Positions 45,566 to 55,078 of a stretch of 64,000 nt of DNA are shown piece by piece. How positions within the stretch are numbered: the first letter of the stretch is position 1; each line of letters begins with the position of its first letter. The DNA is from Vibrio sp. JC009 (GTDB lineage Bacteria > Pseudomonadota > Gammaproteobacteria > Enterobacterales > Vibrionaceae): assembly GCF_029016485.1 (NCBI RefSeq), contig NZ_CP092106.1, positions 372,001 to 436,000 on the forward strand. The letters are read 5' to 3'. The position numbers were made by a program, and so were the translations under genes. The notes beneath the pieces are model-generated. The model was not told where the DNA came from. It made no database searches and saw nothing but the letters and a program-made list of their open reading frames with translations.

Positions 45566-46078
45566 TTAGGAAAGTTGTTTTCCGGTAAACAAAAGCGGCT
45601 GCCTGCAACTTTTACAAATATAGTTTGCCTGTTTTCTCTGAACTTTATTATGGCGTCTTATGGAAAGGGCGTACTGTTCACAGCTGCACTGATATTCAAA
45701 GGTCTTCCCCTGAACCGAGATAACCTCAAAGCTATGTGTGGTTTTTGCCGGAATACCGAACACCTTCTCCATCACCATCTGCCACTCTTTCCCATGAGGG
45801 CGGACTTTACCAAACACCTGAAAGGTAACCAGATGAGCCACTTCATGAGGAATCACTTCATTAATAAAAGCGGTATAGTTTTCTTCAAAAAGAACCCGGT
45901 TTAACCGGATCTCGCTGGCCTGAAGATAAGCCTTCCCTGCAGCTTTACCACGAAGCTTAAAATTAACAGAAGGAAGTTCAAAAGAGCGCTGAAAAGCAAC
46001 CTCAGCCCGGTGAACACACCAGGAAAGTTTATCTTGGATATCTTTATATTTTTGCTCAGCTAATTTATTCATATGCAT
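45566..46078 (-). CDS. sprT: SprT-family zinc metallopeptidase-like protein
   Basis: 170 residues from ATG 46078 (or 168 from ATG 46072). HEVAH gives the metal-binding HExxH motif in VIPHEVAHLVTF, with PHGKEWQMVM after it and a C-terminal zinc ribbon (CSCEQ, CKSCRQ). It lacks a clear RBS: the T run of the metK terminator abuts the start codon. The open frame reaches back to 46231 through a tandem repeat and the end of metK, but those extra residues (VAGCRLQVAGCRL) are repeat translation, not protein. Confidence 0.85.
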   Translation of the reverse strand: MHMNKLAEQKYKDIQDKLSWCVHRAEVAFQRSFELPSVNFKLRGKAAGKAYLQASEIRLNRVLFEENYTAFINEVIPHEVAHLVTFQVFGKVRPHGKEWQMVMEKVFGIPAKTTHSFEVISVQGKTFEYQCSCEQYALSIRRHNKVQRKQANYICKSCRQPLLFTGKQLS

Positions 46079-46106
46079 AAAAAAGGTTGAGCAAGTTGCC
46101 CAACCT
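46079..46106 (-). terminator. Terminator of metK
   Basis: On the minus strand, AGGTTG...CAACCT with inner GCAACTTGC, then six T leading straight into the sprT start codon. Confidence 0.8.
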
Positions 46107-46115
46107 AATATTTTT

Positions 46116-46156
46116 AACCTGCAACCTGCAACCTGCAACCTGCAACCTGCAACCTT
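46116..46156. repeat. AACCTGC tandem array
   Basis: Five AACCTGC units plus a partial unit, just after the metK stop codon. There is no arm or core hairpin, unlike the CCCCATAA elements. Confidence 0.9.
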
Positions 46157-46157
46157 A

Positions 46158-47312
46158 TTATTTAATTCCCGCAAAATCGCGAATAAGCTCAACTTTATCC
46201 GTCTTCTCCCAAGGGAACTCTTCACGACCAAAGTGACCGTAAGCAGCCGTCTTCTTGTAGATAGGCTGAAGCAGGCTCAGCATTTCCTGAAGACCGTATG
46301 GGCGCAGGTCGAAGAACTTACGTACAGCATCGATGATGATGTCGTGAGACACTTTTTCTGTACCGAAGGTTTCAACCATAATAGAAGTTGGATCAGCAAC
46401 ACCGATTGCGTAAGAAAGCTGGATTTCACAACGGTCTGCAAGACCAGCTGCAACGATGTTCTTAGCAACGTAACGAGCTGCGTAAGCTGCAGAGCGGTCA
46501 ACCTTAGATGGATCTTTACCAGAGAAAGCACCACCACCGTGACGAGCAGCACCACCGTAGGTATCTACGATGATCTTACGGCCAGTCAGACCACAGTCAC
46601 CCATTGGGCCACCGATAACAAAACGGCCGGTTGGGTTGATAAAGTATTTCGTTTCTTTGTTCAGCCACTCTGTCGGAAGAACCGGCTTGATGATCTCTTC
46701 CATTACTGCTTCACGCAGAGCGTCAGTAGAGATTGAATCACAGTGCTGAGTAGAAAGAACAACCGCATCGATGCCTACGATCTTGCCTTGGTCGTACTGG
46801 AAAGTTACCTGAGACTTAGCGTCCGGACGCAACCATGGCAGTGTGCCGTTCTTACGTACTTTCGCTTGTCTTTCCATCAGACGGTGTGCGTAAGTAATCG
46901 GAGCTGGCATTAGCACGTCAGTTTCGTTAGTCGCGTAACCAAACATGATGCCCTGGTCGCCAGCGCCCTGTTCTTTAGGATCAGTCTTATCAACACCCTG
47001 GTTGATGTCAGGAGACTGCTTACCGATAGTGTTCAGAATTGCACATGAATCAGCATCAAAGCCCATGTCCGAATGAACGTAGCCGATTTCACGAACAGTT
47101 TCACGAGTCAGTTCTTCAATATCAACCCATGCAGAGGTAGTGATTTCACCACCTACCATTACCATCCCTGTTTTAACATAGGTCTCACAAGCTACACGGG
47201 CTTTAGAATCCTGCTCAAGAATAGCGTCAAGAACGGCATCAGAGATCTGGTCTGCGATTTTATCCGGATGACCTTCAGATACAGATTCTGAAGTAAATAG
47301 GTGCTTAGCCAT
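46158..47312 (-). CDS. metK: S-adenosylmethionine synthetase
   Basis: 384 residues. [18 protein letters not shown] (methionine and ATP binding), [12 protein letters not shown] and [19 protein letters not shown] are the two PROSITE-type signatures. It makes SAM from methionine and ATP. The RBS is GGAG. Upstream are MetJ-type boxes and a terminator-like hairpin, so its expression is probably tied to methionine and SAM. Confidence 0.98.
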   Translation of the reverse strand: MAKHLFTSESVSEGHPDKIADQISDAVLDAILEQDSKARVACETYVKTGMVMVGGEITTSAWVDIEELTRETVREIGYVHSDMGFDADSCAILNTIGKQSPDINQGVDKTDPKEQGAGDQGIMFGYATNETDVLMPAPITYAHRLMERQAKVRKNGTLPWLRPDAKSQVTFQYDQGKIVGIDAVVLSTQHCDSISTDALREAVMEEIIKPVLPTEWLNKETKYFINPTGRFVIGGPMGDCGLTGRKIIVDTYGGAARHGGGAFSGKDPSKVDRSAAYAARYVAKNIVAAGLADRCEIQLSYAIGVADPTSIMVETFGTEKVSHDIIIDAVRKFFDLRPYGLQEMLSLLQPIYKKTAAYGHFGREEFPWEKTDKVELIRDFAGIK

Positions 47313-47340
47313 AATAGTGAGCTCCGTAATTTAAAGGTTA

Positions 47341-47366
47341 AAAAAGATGCTCAGCTGCATCTTTTA
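47341..47366 (-). promoter_or_regulatory. Terminator-like hairpin in the metK leader
   Basis: On the minus strand, AAAAGATGC, loop AGCTGA, GCATCTTTTTT, about 30-55 bases before the metK start. A 6-base-pair hairpin CCTACA/TGTAGG lies further upstream (about 47390-47406). This could be an attenuator. Confidence 0.55.
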
Positions 47367-47411
47367 AAAAATAGTGTGATTTTGTAAATACGCCTACACA
47401 TGTAGGGGCTT

Positions 47412-47435
47412 TTACATCTAGACGTCTATTTTAGA
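47412..47435 (-). promoter_or_regulatory. MetJ operator (met boxes) of metK
   Basis: A perfect AGACGTCT met box (47420-47427) flanked by two degenerate 8-base units (AGATGTAA and TCTAAAAT on the minus strand). MetJ with SAM represses metK in enteric bacteria through just such arrays. Confidence 0.75.
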
Positions 47436-47541
47436 TTCTTCCAGTAAAAATACAAGTGAAAATTGATATAAGTCAGGATAGCAACTATCAGCTATCAGCC
47501 GTCAGTCTTTAGTTGTACTTGACTTAGTTACACGATAATGT

Positions 47542-47584
47542 CCCCATAACCCCATAACCCCATAACCCCATAACCCCATAACCC
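47542..47584. repeat. CCCCATAA tandem array between metK and tkt
   Basis: Five complete CCCCATAA units (47542-47581) plus CCC. A short TATCAGC repeat (about 47479-47500) precedes it. Confidence 0.9.
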
Positions 47585-47708
47585 GCAATTCCCTAAGTAA
47601 AACGTTTGCAGTCCGCAACCGCCTTTGAGAGAATATGCCCGCAAATTTCCGGATGAAATTTTTATTACTTCTTTCTCTATCAATTCGCTTATCTATTCAG
47701 GAGCAGAC

Positions 47709-49703
47709 ATGCCGTCTCAAAAAGAATTAGCAAATGCAATCCGTGCACTGAGCATGGACGGTGTTCAACAAGCAAACTCTGGTCACCCTGGTGCGCCTAT
47801 GGGTATGGCTGATATCGCCGAAGTACTTTGGCGGGGCCACATGAACCACAACCCACAAAACCCTGAGTGGGCTGACCGCGACCGTTTTATCCTGTCAAAC
47901 GGCCACGGCTCTATGCTGATTTACTCTCTGCTTCACCTGACTGGCTACGAGCTGTCTATCGATGACCTGAAAAACTTCCGTCAGCTGCATTCTAAAACTC
48001 CGGGCCACCCTGAGTATGGTTATGCACCAGGCGTTGAGACAACAACAGGTCCTCTTGGTCAGGGCATCACTAACGCAGTTGGTATGGCGATGGCTGAGCG
48101 TGCTCTTGCTGAGCAGTTCAACAAAGAAGGTCACGATATCGTAGACCACAATACTTACGTATTTATGGGTGACGGCTGTCTGATGGAAGGTGTTTCTCAC
48201 GAAGCATGTTCTCTTGCAGGTACACTTGGTCTTGGCAAGCTTATCGCTTTCTGGGATGACAACGGTATCTCTATCGACGGTCACGTTGAAGGCTGGTTTG
48301 CAGACGACACGCCTAAGCGTTTTGAAGCTTACGGCTGGCATGTTATTCCTGCTGTTGACGGTCATGATGCGCAAGCGATTAACGCTGCTATCGAAGCTGC
48401 GAAAGCAGACCCTCGTCCAACACTTATCTGTACTAAGACTATCATCGGTTTTGGTTCTCCAAACAAGTCCGGCTCTCACGACTGTCACGGTGCGCCTCTT
48501 GGTCATGAAGAAATTGCAGCAGCACGTGAATTCCTTGGCTGGGAACACGCTCCTTTTGAAATCCCGGCAGATATCTACTCTGAGTGGGATGCGAAAGAAG
48601 CTGGCGCGGCGAAGGAAGCTGACTGGAATGCTAAATTTGAAGCATACGCAGCAGCATACCCAGAGCTTGCAGCAGAATTTAAGCGCCGCGTAAACGGTGA
48701 GCTTCCTGCAGAGTGGGAAGAGAAGACTTCAGCAATCATTGCTGACCTTCAGGCAAACCCGGCAAACATCGCATCACGTAAAGCTTCTCAGAACGCGCTT
48801 GAAGCTTTCGGTAAGATGCTTCCTGAATTTATGGGCGGCTCTGCTGACCTTGCGCCTTCTAACCTGACTATGTGGTCTGGCTCTAAGTCTCTGACTCGCG
48901 AAGACTTCTCTGGCAACTACATCCACTACGGTGTACGTGAGTTCGGTATGACGGCTATCATGAACGGTATCGCGCTTCACGGTGGTTTTGTTCCTTACGG
49001 TGCAACCTTCCTGATGTTTATGGAATACGCACGTAACGCAATGCGTATGGCTGCTCTGATGAAAGTTCAGAACATCCAGGTTTACACGCACGACTCAATC
49101 GGTCTGGGTGAAGACGGCCCGACTCACCAGCCGGTAGAGCAGATTGCTTCTCTGCGTGTGACTCCAAACATGAGCACATGGCGTCCATGTGACCAGGTTG
49201 AATCTGCAGTAGCATGGAAATACGCAATCGAGCGTAAAGACGGCCCGACTTCACTTATCTTCTCTCGTCAGAACCTGGCGCAGCAGGAACGTGATGCAGA
49301 GCAGTTGGCGAACATCGCAAAAGGTGCTTACGTACTGAAAGAGTGTGAAGGCAAGCCTGATCTTATCTTTATCGCAACAGGTTCAGAAGTTGAGCTTGCA
49401 GTAGAAGCTGCAGCAGTACTGACAGCTGAAGGCAAGAAAGTACGCGTTGTTTCAATGCCTGCTACTGATGTATTCGATGCACAGGACGAAGCTTACCGCG
49501 AATCTGTACTGCCATCTGATGTAACCGCACGTGTTGCTGTTGAAGCGGGTATTGCAGACTACTGGTACAAGTACGTTGGCTTCGGTGGCCGTATCGTTGG
49601 TATGACGACCTTTGGTGAGTCTGCTCCTGCCGGTGAGCTGTTCAAGATGTTCGGCTTTACTGTTGAGAATGTGGTTGAGAAGGCTAAGGAAGTTTTGGTT
49701 TAA
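47709..49703 (+). CDS. tkt: Transketolase
   Basis: 664 residues from ATG 47709 (AGGAG 7 bases upstream); the long in-frame extension to 47625 is not conserved. Thiamine-diphosphate fold with [30 protein letters not shown] (metal site), [12 protein letters not shown] and the C-terminal domain. It moves two-carbon units in the pentose phosphate pathway, using the erythrose-4-phosphate that epd also uses. Codon use is that of a highly expressed gene. Confidence 0.97.
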   Translation: MPSQKELANAIRALSMDGVQQANSGHPGAPMGMADIAEVLWRGHMNHNPQNPEWADRDRFILSNGHGSMLIYSLLHLTGYELSIDDLKNFRQLHSKTPGHPEYGYAPGVETTTGPLGQGITNAVGMAMAERALAEQFNKEGHDIVDHNTYVFMGDGCLMEGVSHEACSLAGTLGLGKLIAFWDDNGISIDGHVEGWFADDTPKRFEAYGWHVIPAVDGHDAQAINAAIEAAKADPRPTLICTKTIIGFGSPNKSGSHDCHGAPLGHEEIAAAREFLGWEHAPFEIPADIYSEWDAKEAGAAKEADWNAKFEAYAAAYPELAAEFKRRVNGELPAEWEEKTSAIIADLQANPANIASRKASQNALEAFGKMLPEFMGGSADLAPSNLTMWSGSKSLTREDFSGNYIHYGVREFGMTAIMNGIALHGGFVPYGATFLMFMEYARNAMRMAALMKVQNIQVYTHDSIGLGEDGPTHQPVEQIASLRVTPNMSTWRPCDQVESAVAWKYAIERKDGPTSLIFSRQNLAQQERDAEQLANIAKGAYVLKECEGKPDLIFIATGSEVELAVEAAAVLTAEGKKVRVVSMPATDVFDAQDEAYRESVLPSDVTARVAVEAGIADYWYKYVGFGGRIVGMTTFGESAPAGELFKMFGFTVENVVEKAKEVLV

Positions 49704-49730
49704 ACCCTTAGCTTTTGTCAGCTTTTAGTT

Positions 49731-49768
49731 AAAGCGCCCTTTCTTTAGTTGAGAAAAGGCGCTTTTTC
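49731..49768 (+). terminator. Terminator of tkt
   Basis: AAAGCGCC and GGCGCTTT arms with inner TTTCT/AGAAA pairing, ending in a T run. Confidence 0.88.
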
Positions 49769-49822
49769 TTTTATAAAATGAATTATATTCGGTGAGCTGC
49801 CTATTTATATCGAGGTTGTTAC

Positions 49823-51472
49823 ATGTTGCTGGTCTTTTTGTTCCTTATTTATATAGTAAAGGTTTATTCTCTAGGACGTGCTTTCTATATTGATGACCCT
49901 AGTAGTTATATAAATATAGCTATCAGTGATAGTGTAATAATTTTTCTTTGCTTTTCTATTTATTATTCTTCGACTTTGTTTAATCAGTGGATATCGAAAC
50001 TGTTAAAGCTACTTATATTTCTTATTTCTCTATTCTATATACTAGATCTTTTGATTATATATACTTTTAATTCAAGGTTCTATCTTGATGATATCGGGAA
50101 ATATTTAACTAACTTAGAGTTGGATGTAGTTAAACCGTTTTATGTGTTGTTGATTTCGTGTTTTCTATATTTTGGATTGACCTTTTGTATAAGAGAGAAT
50201 AATAATCTTAAAAGAGTTTGGTTTAAGATTATAACTTCTTTGTTATTAATGGTTGTAGCTTCTTTATATAGTGTGGATTCTTCTGTTAGAAGTCCATTTT
50301 TTAAGAATTACATATTGGTTAATCTTTCTATTACATATAAAGCGGAATATTCAGATGAATTTGTTAAGTCTTTTTCGTACGTTAATGATGAACAATGTGG
50401 GAAGATATCTACGAAGATACCTAAAAATATAGTTATATTTCTTTTTGAGTCCTGGTCGTACTATCAAAGTGAATGGTTTGGTGGAGACAAAAACTGGACT
50501 CCACAATTGGATAAGTTAGCAAAGGAGAACATATCATATAATAATTTTTATGCGAATGGATTTACCACCGAAGCTGGACTGTATGCTTTGTTCACTGGGG
50601 ATATTCTAATTCCTTATAAAGTCGGTTATGGAACAGATGGTGCAGTGGGGTTAAACTCAATTGGATACAGTTCCTCTCTGCCTAATAGATTTTCAAAATT
50701 GGGATATATAACTAAATTTATAACTTCAGGGGACTTGAATTTTTTAAATAAAAGATCATGGTTAAAATCATTAGGATTTGAAAGAATTATGGGTAATGAG
50801 ATTTTTGATAAAAAAGAACGGAAATTCCTATTTGATTCGGTGTCTGATGAAATGCTCTATACTAAAGTGAATGATTTGATTAATGACGACAATAATAATT
50901 TTATAGTTGTTGAAAATGTAAATACTCATCAACCTTATTACTACCCTGATAATGGAGAAGTGAAAATTTCAGAGGAGTTTGCATTTAAATATGCAGATAA
51001 GCAACTTTCGAAGGCTGTTCATAGTCTCTCTGAACCTGATACTATGATTGTTGTAATGAGTGACCACCGGGCAATGACACCAATAACGGAAAAAGAAAAG
51101 TCTGATTCTGGTAGGATGGCTGCTAGTAAGGTGCCAATGTTTATCGTTTGGAAAAATAAAAATATTACTGTAGAAAATGTGCTTCAACAAACGGATGTTC
51201 TTCCAAGTATTCTAAATATGATAGATGGACACCAATGTATTTCAAGTTCAAGAGGAGCTATATTACCAACGAATAATATAGCGGATTCTAAATGTGTTTA
51301 TTATGCTAGAGGGGATGAAAGGTCTAAAGTTTCGGTTATGTGTGACAATAATCAGTTTGATGTTTTATTAGATGGTGATGATACTAGGGTTCTTGAGAAA
51401 GGAACTTTTGAATATAAATCAGTTGACTACTTAAATATGATTAGAATAAAAAACGATCAGGGTATTAGATAA
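49823..51472 (+). CDS. LtaS/OpgB-like phosphoglycerol transferase (sulfatase fold)
   Basis: 549 residues. Five or so membrane segments occupy the first 155 residues, followed by an extracytoplasmic alkaline-phosphatase-type domain. Likely active-site parts are the Glu of FLFESWSYYQ (about 208), the nucleophilic Thr of GFTTEAGLYALFTG (about 246) and the metal-binding SDHR (about 412), as in lipoteichoic-acid synthase and phosphoglycerol transferases. The gene is visibly much more AT-rich than tkt and uses codons such as ATA and AGA freely, so it was probably acquired. It overlaps the end of the opposite GDPD gene by 16 bases. A role in adding phosphoglycerol to a glycan is inference. Confidence 0.8.
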   Translation: MLLVFLFLIYIVKVYSLGRAFYIDDPSSYINIAISDSVIIFLCFSIYYSSTLFNQWISKLLKLLIFLISLFYILDLLIIYTFNSRFYLDDIGKYLTNLELDVVKPFYVLLISCFLYFGLTFCIRENNNLKRVWFKIITSLLLMVVASLYSVDSSVRSPFFKNYILVNLSITYKAEYSDEFVKSFSYVNDEQCGKISTKIPKNIVIFLFESWSYYQSEWFGGDKNWTPQLDKLAKENISYNNFYANGFTTEAGLYALFTGDILIPYKVGYGTDGAVGLNSIGYSSSLPNRFSKLGYITKFITSGDLNFLNKRSWLKSLGFERIMGNEIFDKKERKFLFDSVSDEMLYTKVNDLINDDNNNFIVVENVNTHQPYYYPDNGEVKISEEFAFKYADKQLSKAVHSLSEPDTMIVVMSDHRAMTPITEKEKSDSGRMAASKVPMFIVWKNKNITVENVLQQTDVLPSILNMIDGHQCISSSRGAILPTNNIADSKCVYYARGDERSKVSVMCDNNQFDVLLDGDDTRVLEKGTFEYKSVDYLNMIRIKNDQGIR

Positions 51473-52233
51473 TCTGTATATATTTCTGATATGTGTTTTT
51501 CTTCCATAAACATGACCATCTCTCCCTCATTGTTTACTGTATGCACATAGGTAGGAATTCCAAGTTTCTTTAATTTTAAAGGTAGATCTGTTATGGCTCT
51601 TTCTTTAGGCATTGTAATGGCAATATTTCCGTAGAAATCTTTTATTTTATATAGAACATAGTTATTATTTATCAGATGTCCATATAGAGCCCAGATAACA
51701 TTTTTAAATCCAATTTTTCTTACTTCTTTTAAGTTGTCTGGGTCATATATTTGTGGTATTACTCTATCTTTTGCTTCTGGAATTTGTTGATAAATTTTTT
51801 TCAAACCTCTTAAGTTATCACTCTTTATATCGGTTATTATTACTGTGCCAGTATTTTTATTCATCCAATGGGACAGTCCTTTTAAGGTACAGTTTTTATA
51901 TGTCTTTTCCTCATCTACAATCGATTTAAATTCATTTAAAGACGGTACCCTATGAGGACCTTTGGAAGGGTAAAAAGACCTCCAGTCATGAGCGCAGACT
52001 AAGTGTTTATCTGATGTAAATAAAAAATCTATTTCGAAGTATTTAAACCCATTATTAAGATTATAATCTAAGGCTTCATAAGAGTTTGTATAGGTGTGGT
52101 TATCGATTGCACCACCTGCATGAGCTACTCTTTCTGTGGGGAACCCTTTCGCTTTAGTCGATAATGGATAATAAAAAGGAACGAAACTATAAACAAAAAG
52201 AACGAAGACCAGTGGGTAATATATAAACCTCAT
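51457..52233 (-). CDS. Glycerophosphodiester phosphodiesterase-like protein
   Basis: 258 residues with an N-terminal membrane anchor or signal (about 4-22). The GDPD barrel shows the catalytic RVAHAGGAID (His about 37), the pair in FEIDFLFTSD (Glu, Asp), and VCAHDWRS, the second His-Asp. It would hydrolyse glycerophosphodiesters or phosphoglycerol groups outside the membrane. It is AT-rich like the convergent LtaS-type gene, so the two may have come together. It is 9 bases downstream of the GT2 gene and so is part of the same minus-strand operon. Confidence 0.85.
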   Translation of the reverse strand: MRFIYYPLVFVLFVYSFVPFYYPLSTKAKGFPTERVAHAGGAIDNHTYTNSYEALDYNLNNGFKYFEIDFLFTSDKHLVCAHDWRSFYPSKGPHRVPSLNEFKSIVDEEKTYKNCTLKGLSHWMNKNTGTVIITDIKSDNLRGLKKIYQQIPEAKDRVIPQIYDPDNLKEVRKIGFKNVIWALYGHLINNNYVLYKIKDFYGNIAITMPKERAITDLPLKLKKLGIPTYVHTVNNEGEMVMFMEEKHISEIYTDYLIP

Positions 52234-52242
52234 GCAATCGGC

Positions 52243-53160
52243 CTAACGATTTCTTAAATAAAATAGTTTTTTAGCTTCCACTCTACCCCGACTAACATTA
52301 TCCAAGATCAACCCAGTAAACAGACAAATAATAGCAATAACCCCAATACTGCTGGAAAGAATAGCTGTCGGAAATCTTTCTACCAACCCGGTTGCCATAA
52401 ACTCAAAGATCACAGGAACGCCTAAGAACAGAGATATGACCGTAAGCAGAAGTGCTGTGGATGAGAAAAACAACAGTGGTTTAATATCTCGGATAAGGAA
52501 CAAAATAAAGCTAAGGATCTTAAACCCATCGGAAAAAGTACGCAGTTTGCTGCTTGTGCCTTCTGGCCTTGATTGATAGCTGGTTGGTAGCTCCATAATG
52601 GGGAGCTTGTGATGTAAAGCATGTACAGTTAATTCTGTTTCTATCTGAAATCCATCACTCAATACCGGGATTGTTTTTACAAAGCGTTTACTCATAACAC
52701 GATAGCCTGAAAAAACATCGGTAAGGGATGCGTTAAAAAAGCCGTTGATTAGGCTAGAGAAAGCCTTGTTCCCCAGAATATGCCCTGTTGGGTAGGCTTC
52801 CTTTGCAATTGACCTTGTGCCGACAACCATATCCAATTGTTGCTCGATTAGGGTTTCAACTAGCGTAGGAGCAGCCGTTGGATCATAAGTTGCGTCCCCG
52901 TCAGTCATTACATAGATATCCACATCAATATCTGCAAACATTCGTCTGACGACTTCACCTTTCCCTTGCCTTGGTTCTTTTCTTACAATGGCTCCAGCTT
53001 CCTTGGCTTCCTGAATAGTGTTGTCCGTGGAGTTATTGTCATAGACGTAGATTTTGGCGTCTGGAAGAGCCGACTGAAATCCGCTAATAGTCTCTCCAAT
53101 AGCGCCAGCTTCATTAAAGCAAGGAATAATTACGGCTACACTATGGTTATTGTTTTTCAT
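52243..53160 (-). CDS. GT2 glycosyltransferase, polyprenyl-phosphate type
   Basis: 305 residues. Rossmann-like start VAVIIPCFNEAGAIGET, YDNNSTDNT, metal-binding TDGDATYDP (about 88) and DVFSGYRVMSKRF are DPM1/GtrB-like. Two C-terminal membrane segments (about 235-255 and 270-290) tie it to the membrane. It probably moves a sugar from a nucleotide to polyprenyl phosphate. It overlaps the GT-C gene by 14 bases, the usual sign that a GT2 supplies a lipid-linked sugar to that GT-C. Base composition is closer to the host than that of the two AT-rich genes. Confidence 0.88.
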   Translation of the reverse strand: MKNNNHSVAVIIPCFNEAGAIGETISGFQSALPDAKIYVYDNNSTDNTIQEAKEAGAIVRKEPRQGKGEVVRRMFADIDVDIYVMTDGDATYDPTAAPTLVETLIEQQLDMVVGTRSIAKEAYPTGHILGNKAFSSLINGFFNASLTDVFSGYRVMSKRFVKTIPVLSDGFQIETELTVHALHHKLPIMELPTSYQSRPEGTSSKLRTFSDGFKILSFILFLIRDIKPLLFFSSTALLLTVISLFLGVPVIFEFMATGLVERFPTAILSSSIGVIAIICLFTGLILDNVSRGRVEAKKLFYLRNR

Positions 53161-54988
53161 ACATTCCCTCTTTTTGAACCTTAAAAAGCACCTCGCCGGA
53201 AGAAGTGGAGTCGATAAGCTGAATCCAGGAAGGTAGCTCCTTTTCCGCCAATCTATTGATGAATGAGCCTTTTTCTGAGTGATTTCTTAACAGAGCGCTT
53301 TGTTTTTTTTCTCCTATAAGAATGTATGAAATATCTTTATTTGCAAGAGACTGCCTGACTTGTTCCATATCATTTTCTACAAATGTTTCTATGGTATAGG
53401 TATTGCCTTTGATATTTCGGTGGTAAGGTGCAGAAAGAATGTGGTTATCTGTTCTTGCTAATAGAATAGCCCCATACTCAATGGGAGCTAATATCAACTC
53501 CTGATGCACTTCATTCTCTTTAATTAACTGCACCAAAGAAATTTTATCTTTATCAACAGTCGTTAGCTCATTCCCAGATTTAGTATCATCCTCAGAAAGC
53601 CCACCCAGTGCAACGGTGATAAATAGTGGTGATAGCCAAAGAACAACAGCGACTCTCGCCAGTGAGGTTTTTAGCTTTTCTGTTATAGACAGGCAGAACA
53701 GTGTTTGTAGAGGAACGCCAAGTAAAACAGCAATCAGAGATGCCCTGTTTTGCCAGAAGAGGCACTGCGCTACAGCTAAGATAAAAACCAGATAAAGGGC
53801 AATGTATTGCGGCTTTTTCTTAAGAAAGTAAATGGAGAGAATTGCCGGAAGATATATCAGGAAAATATTACTTGATGAGAAGAATCCATCTTGTCTGATG
53901 TATTCCAGTTTGGATTTTGCCTCTGCAACATGATCTAACCAGTACTCTAATAACAGGGGCGGGTAACCTACATATCCGCCTGAGAGCACCTCTGGGAAAA
54001 GCAGTATTGTGGGTAGTACTGAGAGTCCGCCTAGAAGGAACAGCGCAGCGATTTTGTACTTTTTATCTTGCTTTAGTGCTATCGGGGCCAGTACACAGAA
54101 AATAACCCCGGAAAACAGACAGGAGGCAAAGAGAGCAGAAATCGCATCGGTATGCGGGATGAAAAATTCAGAGAACGGCCGGTTGAGCAGAGTACAGACA
54201 ACAGTGAAAATAAAAGCACTACTACATAAGTTCAGAATGTATTTGAAAGCGTTGGGCTTGTAGAAGTAAGCCATCAAAGTGAAAACAGACAAAGTGATAG
54301 CATAAAAAATAACATTACCGACTCCGACCCAGAGAGACAGTGCGATAAGCAGCCCCTGTAACCAGGCAATATGCTTTTTATCTAAGTCAGCGCTGCTGAG
54401 CGGTAGCAGGGCTAAAAACAAAGCTGCGATAGCAAGCTGTATATTGTGGTGATCTATAGAGCCGGGAATAAACTTTACCAGCAATGCAGAAGATACGGCG
54501 TACACCGCACAATAGAAGGCCGAAGATGCGCCAAATAAGCGGATACTGAGAATTGACAAACTGGTAACAGTAACCAGCATATATATAGCTGGCACCAGAG
54601 TCATTGAGATTGCTTTTGCAGTCTCAGGCTCAAATACCGAAGAGAAAATCAGTGTAAAACCTGCGAGCGGAATATCCGGAAGGCGGGACCAGTGCATAAT
54701 CTGACCGTCTTGCGGATTAAAGCGCTCCATGGGTTGTAAGTACCAGTGACCATGCTCCAGCCATTCAGAGAACTGGACGTATCTCATATAGTCGTCGTTA
54801 TCCCAGAGATCCATTCCTGAAACTTTAGGCCAGAACTTCACCGCTGAAATAACGGAAAGTAGGATGACAAAAATCAGAACAGGATAAAGGTGTTTTTTTA
54901 GTTCTTGTTTGGGTAATAATAATGGTGAATCAAGGCTAGACACTACTGGTTCTCGTAGGTTGTAAGTGATACATCTGTATGATTTCAT
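53147..54988 (-). CDS. GT-C superfamily membrane glycosyltransferase (STT3/PMT-like)
   Basis: 613 residues with about 12-13 membrane segments. The first loop WDNDDYMRYVQ holds an acidic pair like the GT-C catalytic motif, and GSIDHHNIQL recalls the DHH of the STT3/PglB type. The C-terminal soluble part has APIEYGAILLARTDN and SAPYHRN, seen in STT3-like bacterial proteins. It would transfer a sugar from a polyprenyl carrier to a glycan, lipid or protein on the periplasmic side. The start at 54988 has no good RBS; a GTG further in is possible. First gene of a GT-C, GT2, GDPD unit that is divergent from epd. Confidence 0.8.
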   Translation of the reverse strand: MKSYRCITYNLREPVVSSLDSPLLLPKQELKKHLYPVLIFVILLSVISAVKFWPKVSGMDLWDNDDYMRYVQFSEWLEHGHWYLQPMERFNPQDGQIMHWSRLPDIPLAGFTLIFSSVFEPETAKAISMTLVPAIYMLVTVTSLSILSIRLFGASSAFYCAVYAVSSALLVKFIPGSIDHHNIQLAIAALFLALLPLSSADLDKKHIAWLQGLLIALSLWVGVGNVIFYAITLSVFTLMAYFYKPNAFKYILNLCSSAFIFTVVCTLLNRPFSEFFIPHTDAISALFASCLFSGVIFCVLAPIALKQDKKYKIAALFLLGGLSVLPTILLFPEVLSGGYVGYPPLLLEYWLDHVAEAKSKLEYIRQDGFFSSSNIFLIYLPAILSIYFLKKKPQYIALYLVFILAVAQCLFWQNRASLIAVLLGVPLQTLFCLSITEKLKTSLARVAVVLWLSPLFITVALGGLSEDDTKSGNELTTVDKDKISLVQLIKENEVHQELILAPIEYGAILLARTDNHILSAPYHRNIKGNTYTIETFVENDMEQVRQSLANKDISYILIGEKKQSALLRNHSEKGSFINRLAEKELPSWIQLIDSTSSGEVLFKVQKEGMYEKQ

Positions 54989-55078
54989 TAATGAGAAAGT
55001 ATATCCAGTGACAATGGTGTTATGTCAGGGTTTTGTAGAATCATGTCTCATTCTATATACAGGAAATTCAATTAGTTC

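Noticed and set aside
46073..46231. N-terminal extension of SprT
   Set aside because: The extra residues come from the metK end and the 7-mer repeat; the SprT family begins near MNKLAEQ.
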